A DNA stretch of 64,000 bases from Mycetohabitans rhizoxinica HKI 454 (GTDB taxonomy: Bacteria > Pseudomonadota > Gammaproteobacteria > Burkholderiales > Burkholderiaceae): NCBI RefSeq assembly GCF_000198775.1, contig NC_014718.1, positions 226,065 through 290,064 on the forward strand, in the 5' to 3' direction. Numbering within the stretch: the first letter of the stretch is position 1; each line of letters starts with the position of its first letter. Positions 1 to 6,767 of the stretch are shown here, one piece after another. A program made the position numbers and the translations under genes. The notes under the pieces are model-generated. The model saw only the letters and a program-made list of their open reading frames with translations. It was not told where the DNA came from and did not search any database.

Positions 1-30
1 TGCTGGCGCGCAGCAGCATACCAGCAGTGA
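1..30 (+). CDS. 3' end of an upstream gene (partial)
   Basis: Frame 1 is open from the window edge and stops at TGA 28-30, giving a nine-residue tail (CWRAAAYQQ). The stop lies 20 bases before the next start, as expected for a gene of the same operon. The tail is too short to identify. In related siderophore operons a decarboxylase or synthetase would sit here, but that is inference. Confidence 0.35.
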   Translation, partial: CWRAAAYQQ

Positions 31-50
31 GCGTTCAAAGGAGTCGTATC

Positions 51-1457
51 ATGCATAAGCAGACGCTGGACGCATTGTCCATGCTCGAGCACCGTGAGTC
101 CAATGCCCGTACGTATGCGCGCTCGATCACTCGCGTCCTCACGCGAGCAGAGCTTGCGACAGTCTACGATAGTGAAGGCCGTCAGTATTTGGACTGCCTC
201 GCGTGCGCCGGCGCGCTGCCGTTGGGACACAATCACCCGTACGTTATGGAGCGGGTCAGCCAGTTTCTCGCATCGGGCCACATCCTGCAGGCACTGGACA
301 TCGTGACGCCGGCGAAGATTGAATTTGTCGAAGCGTTATATCGCGTATTGCCGCCGCAGTTTGCCAACGATGCCAAGCTTCAGTTTTGTGGACCGACCGG
401 CTCGGACGCGGTCGAGGCGGCGATCAAGCTATTCAAGACGGTCACAGGCCGGCGGTCGGTACTGGCATTTCATGGCGCGTATCACGGCATGACGATGGGC
501 GCGTTGAGTCTGATGGGCAACCGGGGGCCGAAGGAAAGCGTGGCCGGGGCGATGGCGGAAGTGCATTTCTTGCCTTATCCGAATGCCTATCGATGCCCGT
601 TCGGTGTTGGCGGTGCACAAAGCGATGCGTTGTCGTTGACGTATATCCGCCACCTTCTTGAGGATCCGGAGAGCGGCATCACGAAGCCCGCGCTGATCCT
701 GCTGGAAGCGGTACAGGGCGAGGGCGGCTGCATTCCGGCCAGTGCCGGCTGGTTGGCCGGATTATCTGAGCTGGCGCTGCGTCATCAGATTCCGCTTGTC
801 ATTGATGAGGTGCAGACCGGCTTCGGTCGTACCGGCACAATGTTCGCGCATGAGGTGGCTGGCATCATACCAGACGCGATCGTTATGTCTAAGGCAGTGG
901 GCGGTGGTTTTCCACTGTCCGTGCTTGCCTATCGGCGCTGCTACGACGGTTGGCGACCTGGTGCCCATGCGGGGACGTTTCGCGGCAACCAAATCGCACT
1001 GGTCGCAGGTGCAGCCACGCTCGAATTTCTACGCTCGCAGGGCATCGCGCAGCAGGCAGCTGAGCGTGGGGCTAGGCTGCGCGCCGGCCTCGAATCGTTG
1101 CAGCGGCGCTACGCGTGTATCGGCGATGTGCGTGGCCGCGGGCTGATGCTCGGCATCGAGATCGTTGATCCGCACGGTCCGCCGGATGCGCGCGGATTAC
1201 CGCCAGCGGCGGGGGAACTGGCGCGGCGCATCAAGCATGCTTGCCTGGACGAAGGCTTGATCATTGAGACGGGAGGACGTCACGGTGCGGTGCTGCGGCT
1301 GCTGCCGCCGCTGATCATTACAGAGGCTGAAACGGACGAAATACTCGCTCGTCTCGAACGAGCGTTGTCGACGGTGATCAGCGCGATGGATGCGCCGTTG
1401 CTGGCCCCTGCTGGCGTTAGCTGCAACGCTCACAATCCTGTATCGGAGACCTTATGA
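51..1457 (+). CDS. Diaminobutyrate--2-oxoglutarate-type aminotransferase (class III, PLP)
   Basis: This is a class III PLP aminotransferase of about 468 residues, most like the RhbA/Dat group that makes L-2,4-diaminobutyrate from aspartate semialdehyde with glutamate as amino donor. Visible signatures are the early GALPLGHNHP segment, the FCGPTGSDAVEAAIKL cofactor-binding segment, the HGAYHGMTMG motif, the IDEVQTGFGRTG motif and the PLP lysine (about Lys281) in VMSKAVGGGFP. I chose ATG 51 because AAAGGAG at 37-43 is well placed; a GTG at 27 would begin upstream of that site. The stop overlaps the next start as ATGA, so translation is probably coupled. With the following N-monooxygenase it suggests supply of a diamine for a hydroxamate siderophore. 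Substrate is inferred from family and neighbours. Confidence 0.85.
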   Translation: MHKQTLDALSMLEHRESNARTYARSITRVLTRAELATVYDSEGRQYLDCLACAGALPLGHNHPYVMERVSQFLASGHILQALDIVTPAKIEFVEALYRVLPPQFANDAKLQFCGPTGSDAVEAAIKLFKTVTGRRSVLAFHGAYHGMTMGALSLMGNRGPKESVAGAMAEVHFLPYPNAYRCPFGVGGAQSDALSLTYIRHLLEDPESGITKPALILLEAVQGEGGCIPASAGWLAGLSELALRHQIPLVIDEVQTGFGRTGTMFAHEVAGIIPDAIVMSKAVGGGFPLSVLAYRRCYDGWRPGAHAGTFRGNQIALVAGAATLEFLRSQGIAQQAAERGARLRAGLESLQRRYACIGDVRGRGLMLGIEIVDPHGPPDARGLPPAAGELARRIKHACLDEGLIIETGGRHGAVLRLLPPLIITEAETDEILARLERALSTVISAMDAPLLAPAGVSCNAHNPVSETL

Positions 1458-2893
1458 AAGCAGGACACGACGCCGCCACGGCGCTTGAACCTTGCGTTCA
1501 CGATGTGATTGGAATCGGCTTTGGCCCCGCCAACATTGCGCTTGCCGTAGCGATCGAGGAGCTGACCGACGGCCTCGACGTTTTGTTTCTCGAAAAGCAC
1601 GATGCGGCTTATTGGCAGCAGGGCATGCTGTTGGAGGAGTCGGATATTCAGAACCATCCGCTGCGCGATCTGGTCACGCCGCGCAATCCACGCAGTCGCT
1701 ATTCGTTCACCAATTTCCTGTTTGAGAACGGGCGATTATTCGAGCACTTGAACCTCGGGTTATCGTTTCCATTGCGGATCGAGTATGCGCAGTACGTGCA
1801 GTGGGTGGCCAGCTTCTTCGCGCATCAAGTCAGCTATGGCGTGGACGTGACGAGCATCGAGCCGGTCATCGACGCGTGCTCTGGGCTGCTGGATGGCTAT
1901 GTGGTGCGCGATTGCACCGGCCGCGCATGGCGGGCCCGCTCGGTCGTCGTCGCGCCGGGGCGTACGCCGAACGTGCCGGCGCAGTTCGCCGGCTTGGACG
2001 ATCCGCGCATTGTCCACTTAAATGACTATCTCTTTGCGCTGCGACGGGTGTGTGACGGCGGCCGCAAGCCGCGAATCGCGGTCATTGGTGGTAGCCAGAG
2101 CGCAGTTGAGATTTTGCTGCACGCGTACGGTACCGGCTCGTGTGCTTCGGTTGTCGGTATCACGCGTAACTTTGCATTCCGGCAGAAGGACACGAGCCCG
2201 TTTTCCGACGAAGTTTATTTTCCTGAGTTTGTCAAAACATTCTTTTTTGCGGATCAAGCAACGCGCAATCGGCTGCGCGCGGAACTGATGCCGACCAATT
2301 ATGCTTCGGCGGACAAGGACGTACTCGATGCGCTGTACGTCAAGCGCTACGTGAACCGGATATTGGGACGCGAGGGTCTAGCGATACGGACCAATACGTA
2401 CGTCGACGCGGTGACGGCCACAGCAGAGGGGATTCGCCTGGCGCTCGTCAACTCGGTGAGCGGTGAGCATGCGCTCGACTGCTTTGACCTGGTCGTGCTG
2501 GCAACGGGCTTTCTTGACATTGGCGATGGTCCACGGTACGAGCCCTATCCACCGCTGCTGCGGCAGCTGGCGCCGCTGCTCGACTTAAGCCGCGGGCACC
2601 TGGACGTGTCGTTCGACTACCGCGTGCATTTCTCGTGTGCCGTGGCGCCGGATGCACCGTTGTATCTAAACGGGCTATGCGAGTCATCCCACGGCATGGG
2701 GGACTCTGGTTCGTTCAGTCTGCTGGCGTTGCGCTCCGAGGCCATTGCGCGGTCGCTCTATGCGCAGCTGTCGCGCCCCGCGGCACGTGCCGGCTCGAAT
2801 ACCGTCGCGCCTTCTGCCACGGCCATTACGGCCATCCACGATACGGACAAAAATGGAACCTCTAGCGAATCAACCCGTTTCGTTTCATTATGA
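1454..2893 (+). CDS. L-ornithine/L-lysine N-monooxygenase family flavoprotein
   Basis: This 479-residue protein belongs to the SidA/IucD/PvdA class of FAD- and NADPH-dependent N-hydroxylases, which hydroxylate the terminal amine of ornithine, lysine or a diamine on the way to hydroxamate siderophores. The FAD-binding motif GIGFGPANIALA lies near residue 17, the family-typical FLEKHDAAYWQQGM follows, the NADPH motif IGGSQSAVEIL lies near residue 210, and the ATGF motif lies near residue 350. Length is normal. The start overlaps the stop of the aminotransferase gene. The last residues are overlapped by the next gene by about 40 bases. The exact substrate cannot be read from sequence; the neighbouring aminotransferase favours a diaminobutyrate-derived diamine. 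Confidence 0.88.
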   Translation: MKAGHDAATALEPCVHDVIGIGFGPANIALAVAIEELTDGLDVLFLEKHDAAYWQQGMLLEESDIQNHPLRDLVTPRNPRSRYSFTNFLFENGRLFEHLNLGLSFPLRIEYAQYVQWVASFFAHQVSYGVDVTSIEPVIDACSGLLDGYVVRDCTGRAWRARSVVVAPGRTPNVPAQFAGLDDPRIVHLNDYLFALRRVCDGGRKPRIAVIGGSQSAVEILLHAYGTGSCASVVGITRNFAFRQKDTSPFSDEVYFPEFVKTFFFADQATRNRLRAELMPTNYASADKDVLDALYVKRYVNRILGREGLAIRTNTYVDAVTATAEGIRLALVNSVSGEHALDCFDLVVLATGFLDIGDGPRYEPYPPLLRQLAPLLDLSRGHLDVSFDYRVHFSCAVAPDAPLYLNGLCESSHGMGDSGSFSLLALRSEAIARSLYAQLSRPAARAGSNTVAPSATAITAIHDTDKNGTSSESTRFVSL

Positions 2894-3500
2894 TGCGTTC
2901 CGCTTTACTGATCCGGAGCGGATCGACGCGATCATCGACAGCTTTCCGCTGGCGTTGATTGCCAGTACGGACGCGGGGTTATCTCACGCGAGCCATGTCC
3001 CGCTTTTTCGCGAGCGCCAGTCGCGCAATCTATTCGGTCACGTTGATGCGGCAAATCCTCAGTTCTGTGGTGCCAACACGACGCGTGCGCGTATCGTGTT
3101 CACCGGACCCGACAGTTATATTCCGCCCGAAGCGTACGTGACACGACAGCTTCCGACGTGGAACTACGTGGCCGTCCATCTGGTGGGCACTGTGCATGTT
3201 GTGACCGATCTGGCGCAGAAGATCGAGGTGCTGCGCGAGACAGCGGCCCGCTTGCAGCCCGACGATGCGCGATGGCAGTTCGATGCGAATGATGAACGGG
3301 TGGCGCGGTTCGCGCCGGGCGTGCTCGCGTTGCGCGTGCACGTCGAGCATGAGGAGGCGCGCATCAAGCTTTCGCAGGACAAGGGCTTAGAGGACCAGTA
3401 TGCGGCGCTCGACTGCCTGTTGTCTACGCGCGCGCGTAGTTTGCGGCCGCTGTTGGAGACATTCCTGCCGCCCTGGGAGGAGGCCGCGCATGCTCGATGA
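2853..3500 (+). CDS. PaiB-like FMN-binding protein
   Basis: The 215-residue product matches the PaiB/FMN-binding 'negative transcriptional regulator' family, a split-barrel flavin-binding fold. Recognisable pieces are HVPLFRE, GHVDAANPQ, VFTGPDSYIPPE, PTWNYVAVHLVG and a C-terminal GLEDQYAAL-type segment. I chose ATG 2853, which makes the product begin at MEPLANQPVSFHYDAF and keeps the usual family length; a longer frame reaches further into the monooxygenase gene. It overlaps genes on both sides, which argues for one polycistronic unit. In known species PaiB homologues affect protease or metabolic gene expression; here a role in the siderophore operon is only a guess. Confidence 0.8.
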   Translation: MEPLANQPVSFHYDAFRFTDPERIDAIIDSFPLALIASTDAGLSHASHVPLFRERQSRNLFGHVDAANPQFCGANTTRARIVFTGPDSYIPPEAYVTRQLPTWNYVAVHLVGTVHVVTDLAQKIEVLRETAARLQPDDARWQFDANDERVARFAPGVLALRVHVEHEEARIKLSQDKGLEDQYAALDCLLSTRARSLRPLLETFLPPWEEAAHAR

Positions 3501-4560
3501 CGCGCAGGTCGTAACCTCGCTTCGCAGCAGCGGAATCGAGCCGGATGCAAGCCAGCGCCGGGCGATCGAAGCGTTATGCATGCTACTTGTGACACCGGGT
3601 CGGCGCTGGTTGGGTGCGCTGCACCGGTTACATGGCGTGTATTGCTATGGTCTACCCGGACGAGGCAAAAGCATGGTCGTCGATGCGGTTTTTCAGCTCG
3701 CGCCAGGATCGAAGCGGCGGATTCATTTTCATGAGTTTCTGCGGGACATCCACTGCAGGTTGGTGAAGGCACCGCGCAGCAGCGATCGGCTCGCGGACGT
3801 CGCGAAGGCTTGGCTGCATGGCGTCGATCTGCTGTGCTTTGATGAATTTCATGTGCATGACATCGCCGATGCGTTTCTCATTGGGCGCTTTCTGACGACC
3901 GCCGTCGCCGAGGGCGTGCGTATCGTGCTTACATCGAACTATGCGCCAGACGATCTGCTGCCGAACCGGGAATACCACGCGCGTTTCGCACCGACGATCG
4001 ACATGATTAAGCGTCATTTCACGATCGTGCACTTCGATGGACCGCGCGATTATCGGTTCAGTGAGGCGGATACCGCGCAGCCCCGGTTTTTTTCGCCGCT
4101 TGCGCTGGCTCGCGAGCCGTTGCGCGCCATTTTCGTCGCTCGAGAAGGCGAAGCTGTACTGCAACCTGGCGTTGTGGAGTTAGCTGGTCGGCCGTTGCCG
4201 GTGAGCGCCGCAGGTGAGTCAACGGTGTGGGTGGATTTCGACGTGCTTTGTATGGCGCAGCGTTCGCATGTCGATTACCTGGCGATGGCTGATCGCTGGC
4301 GATGGGTCATCATCGACAACGTCCACGCGACGGCACTGGCAAATCCCGATACATTGCAGCGTCTGGTGTGGTTGATCGACATCCTGTATGACCGCAAGTG
4401 CGGTGTCTGTATCGCATCGGACATCGCGATCAGCGATGCGCTCAATGGTCTCGAAGGTGCGCATGATCTGTCGAGGACAGTCAGCCGCCTTGCCGAGATG
4501 CAGTCTCGTGCCTACGCTTGTTTCACGGAAAATCCACTGATCATTGCTCAGGAAAACTGA
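3490..4560 (+). CDS. ZapE/AFG1-like P-loop ATPase
   Basis: This 356-residue protein is an AFG1/ZapE-type ATPase. Walker A (GLPGRGKS, about residues 54-61), HFHEFLRDIH, Walker B (LLCFDEFHVHDIADA, from about residue 113) and TSNYAPDDLLPN are all typical of the family, which in E. coli assists cell division and in mitochondria acts in protein quality control. The ATG at 3490 is preceded by a strong GGGAGGAGG and overlaps the end of the PaiB-like gene. The C-terminal third is more divergent than the ATPase core. Finding such a gene tightly inside a siderophore-type operon is unusual; it may be a second, repurposed copy rather than the housekeeping zapE. Confidence 0.8.
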   Translation: MLDDAQVVTSLRSSGIEPDASQRRAIEALCMLLVTPGRRWLGALHRLHGVYCYGLPGRGKSMVVDAVFQLAPGSKRRIHFHEFLRDIHCRLVKAPRSSDRLADVAKAWLHGVDLLCFDEFHVHDIADAFLIGRFLTTAVAEGVRIVLTSNYAPDDLLPNREYHARFAPTIDMIKRHFTIVHFDGPRDYRFSEADTAQPRFFSPLALAREPLRAIFVAREGEAVLQPGVVELAGRPLPVSAAGESTVWVDFDVLCMAQRSHVDYLAMADRWRWVIIDNVHATALANPDTLQRLVWLIDILYDRKCGVCIASDIAISDALNGLEGAHDLSRTVSRLAEMQSRAYACFTENPLIIAQEN

Positions 4561-4562
4561 TT

Positions 4563-4952
4563 ATGCCCCTCATTAAAATCGAAGAGCAGCAGCCGCGCAC
4601 AGCGGACGAGAAGGTTCGACTCGTCGACTTGCTGTTCAGCGTACTTCGACAAACACTGGGTGTCAGCCCGAACGAATTGCAAGCGAGATACCAGACGTTC
4701 GAACCAGAGGATTTTTATCCGCCGGCGGGCACCGGCGAGTATTTGGGGATCGAGATTACGCTGTTCGCCGGACGCTCGCTCGATGTCAAGCGCCGACTTT
4801 ACGGACGCATTGTCGCGGAGGTTGCGCAGGCGCGCCAGATTGATCCATCCCGCATCCTAGTCCTGTTGCGTGAAGAGCCGCTCGACAACTGGGGATTACA
4901 CGGCGGCCGTGCCGCCACGGACCTGAAGTTCGATTACGCGATTGCGATATGA
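4563..4952 (+). CDS. Tautomerase-family protein
   Basis: The 129-residue product looks like the 4-oxalocrotonate tautomerase-related (tautomerase_2) family. It starts MPLIKIEEQQ, so Pro2 would be exposed as the catalytic N-terminal proline after Met removal, and it contains the family-like EYLGIEITLFAGRSLDVKRRLY and ILVLLREEPLDNWG segments. The start is two bases after the ZapE-like stop. A longer in-frame start at 4518 would hide the N-terminal proline and overlap the upstream gene, so it was not used. Its small-molecule substrate is unknown. Confidence 0.8.
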   Translation: MPLIKIEEQQPRTADEKVRLVDLLFSVLRQTLGVSPNELQARYQTFEPEDFYPPAGTGEYLGIEITLFAGRSLDVKRRLYGRIVAEVAQARQIDPSRILVLLREEPLDNWGLHGGRAATDLKFDYAIAI

Positions 4953-5230
4953 AATGCGATGAATCCGGCTCGGCGGATTCCGACGCCGGATCGACGCACG
5001 TGCCGGCAGACACTTTCCCGTCGGCCGGTATTGCGTTCTGGTGTCAAGGCACCGGCCTGGTCGTGTCCGCCGTCGATCGACGACAGCTCGCCTCCCCGAC
5101 GTTGTGGCGCATGCTGGAGGCAGCGCGGCGATCGCTTCAAGGTGCCGCTTGTGCGGCGGCAGCGCCCGGCTCTGACGGTGGTGACGGGCATGCGTCTGAT
5201 GAGTCGCCGGTGAGGTCGCGCGACCCATGA
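4949..5230 (+). CDS. Small hypothetical protein
   Basis: A 93-residue frame starts with ATG overlapping the tautomerase stop (ATGA), the same coupling seen at the head of this operon. The N-terminal half (GIAFWCQGTGLVVSAVDRR, then PTLWRMLEAAR) looks like folded protein. The C-terminal third is low-complexity (Ala, Gly, Asp and Ser rich). I recognise no family. It could be a true last gene of the operon or a decayed one, since IS debris begins about 90 bases downstream. Confidence 0.4.
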   Translation: MKCDESGSADSDAGSTHVPADTFPSAGIAFWCQGTGLVVSAVDRRQLASPTLWRMLEAARRSLQGAACAAAAPGSDGGDGHASDESPVRSRDP

Positions 5231-5319
5231 GCGGCAACCATTTGCCGGCATGCCGCGCCGGTATGGACACAGCACTCGCTGTTTGTCGCCAACGGCTTTA
5301 TCCTTTGTCGGTTGCAAAA

Positions 5320-5712
5320 ATGGGATTCTTAAATTACCGCGCTTGATCAAGCCGGACAATGGGAGCGAATTCCTCTCCAAGGTGCTCGACAAGTGGACGA
5401 ATGAAAACGGCGTCAAGGATCGACTTCTCTCGCCCCGGCAAGCCAACCGATAACGTGAAGAACGAGTCTTTCAACGGGCGCTTCCAAGAGAAATGCCTGA
5501 GCGCGCATGGGTTCTTGTCACTTGAGGACGCTAGGCGCCAAATCGAGGCTTGGCGCTGGTATTATAATGAGGCGTTTTCCCACTGGGTATTGGTATTGCA
5601 GAGGATATTGCAGTGGAGGACGCCGTCAGAGTGCGCCCGTCAGTGCGGGCCCCAGGACGATTCTGTCACCCCGAAGCGCTGGAAATTCCACTTGAGAACG
5701 GCCTTGATGTGA
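5320..5712 (+). pseudogene. IS3-family transposase (orfB) remnant
   Basis: Two overlapping frames together give the C-terminal half of an IS3 (IS407/IS401-like) integrase-core transposase: KPDNGSEFLSKVLDKW in one frame, then DFSRPGKPTDNVKNESFN, then GFLSLEDARRQIEAW and YYNEAF in the next. These carry the second Asp and the Glu of the DDE triad. One extra base (G at 5417/5418) explains the frame switch. The N-terminal half with the first Asp is absent and the C-terminus is degenerate. This is a dead fragment, not an active element. Confidence 0.8.
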
Positions 5713-5723
5713 GGGTAGCCTCA

Positions 5724-5752
5724 CCGATATTCTCGGAGCATCAGAATATCGG
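5724..5752. promoter_or_regulatory. Perfect 10-bp inverted repeat
   Basis: CCGATATTCT and AGAATATCGG face each other across a 9-base spacer, just after the IS3 remnant and about 60 bases before the next start. No T-run follows, so an operator or an IS-derived palindrome is as likely as a terminator. Confidence 0.4.
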
Positions 5753-5808
5753 GACCTGCTCCGTGATTTGCGTGTATAGTGGCCGACGTCCCCTGTTGAG
5801 GAGCGACT

Positions 5809-6096
5809 ATGTCGACACCGCTGCGACTTCTATACAAGGGGTTCGAGCTTCGTCCGCTCGTTTTCGCGCGCCAATTCAGCCGTTTCGACGGCCACTCGCG
5901 CTATGCCGAAGGTTATGATGTTGCTGTGCGCATCTGCCGTCTGGGAACAGACGGCGTCGCGGGCGCGGGCCGCGTGTTCAAGGTAGACCAGGAACATGTG
6001 TTTGCCGATTTCGGCGTGGCTCGACGCGCCGCTTGTCAGCGAGCGCAGGACATCATCGACGGCAAGGTGGACGGCGCGTCGGTGATCGGCATGTGA
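5809..6096 (+). CDS. Small conserved hypothetical protein
   Basis: The 95-residue product starts MSTPLRLLYKGFELRPLVF and ends AQDIIDGKVDGASVIGM. I remember similar short proteins next to S21 or cold-shock genes in Burkholderia, but I cannot name a function. The ATG is preceded by GAGGAG at 5798-5803 with ideal spacing. The protein has no signal peptide or membrane segment and looks like a small cytosolic alpha/beta protein. It stands alone between the IS remnant and rpsU. Confidence 0.75.
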   Translation: MSTPLRLLYKGFELRPLVFARQFSRFDGHSRYAEGYDVAVRICRLGTDGVAGAGRVFKVDQEHVFADFGVARRAACQRAQDIIDGKVDGASVIGM

Positions 6097-6204
6097 GCGG
6101 GCCAGCCGCTACTGGCTTTCGCTGATGTTTCGCACGAGTATGCGGCGCCTTTGGTTTCGCACAGGCGTGCGGTGCTTTTTTCCCATTGAACTCAAAGGAA
6201 TGAT

Positions 6205-6417
6205 TTGACTACTGTTATCCCGAAGCCCAATGAGCCCGTCGAGGTTGCACTCCGGCGTTTCCGCCGTTCGATCGAAAGCACCGGCTTGATCAAAGAGTTG
6301 CGTGCCCGTATGGCATATGAAAAGCCCACCACAGAGCGCAAGCGCAAGAAGGCAGCCGCCGTGGCGAGATTGCGCAAGCAGATGCGCCGCTCTTTGCCGC
6401 CCCGGAAGTTGTATTGA
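6205..6417 (+). CDS. rpsU: 30S ribosomal protein S21
   Basis: The 70-residue product is ribosomal protein S21: basic, with the family core [20 protein letters not shown], then [19 protein letters not shown] and the ending PPRKLY. S21 sits on the 30S platform and helps initiation on mRNA. The start is a TTG preceded by AAAGGAA at 6194-6200; no ATG is available at the conserved N-terminus [14 protein letters not shown]. Burkholderiales usually carry more than one S21 paralogue, and this short form with a non-ATG start resembles the Burkholderia type. Confidence 0.93.
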   Translation: MTTVIPKPNEPVEVALRRFRRSIESTGLIKELRARMAYEKPTTERKRKKAAAVARLRKQMRRSLPPRKLY

Positions 6418-6437
6418 CCCATATCGCGCGCGGCGAG

Positions 6438-6715
6438 TCAGCCGCCCGGTGCGCGCATCCAATACAGCGATAGCGACACCAGGGAGCCAGCCGTGGACAG
6501 CAGGATCATCTGCGACGTCACGGCGGCTGCGCGGCGGTAAAACAACAGAGAACGTGACGACCAGCGCCAGATTGGCCAGTTGCGACCAGTCCGAATGGGC
6601 GGTGATGTCGAACAGCAGCGCTGGCAGCGCGAGCCATACGACAAAACGGTTCAATTCGGACGCGGCCGTCTGGCCAAGCAGTGCGCGCCGGCGGCACACG
6701 AAGCCGGGCACCTGA
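6438..6715 (-). pseudogene. AEC-family transporter, internally deleted remnant
   Basis: Read on the minus strand, the fragment begins PGFVCRRRALLGQTAAS and LNRFVVWLALPALLFDI, which is the N-terminal end of an auxin-efflux-carrier (AEC) family permease. In a second frame it ends with SQMILLSTAGSLVSLSLYW, which matches the C-terminal helix of the same family. About two thirds of the normal protein of roughly 300 residues is missing between the two ends, with a frame change at the junction. It is a non-functional deletion scar lying tail to tail with rpsU. Confidence 0.7.
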
Positions 6716-6767
6716 TCGGCGCGCCGGGATTCGCGTCTACGGTTCAGTCCATCTTTCGAGCGGAATC

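Noticed and set aside
27..51. GTG at 27 as start of the aminotransferase
   Set aside because: The AAAGGAG ribosome site at 37-43 lies after the GTG and fits ATG 51; the family N-terminus also starts later.
3164..3772. 202-codon minus-strand frame
   Set aside because: It is a GC-rich shadow of the PaiB-like and ZapE-like genes, with biased Arg/Ser/Ala composition and no family.
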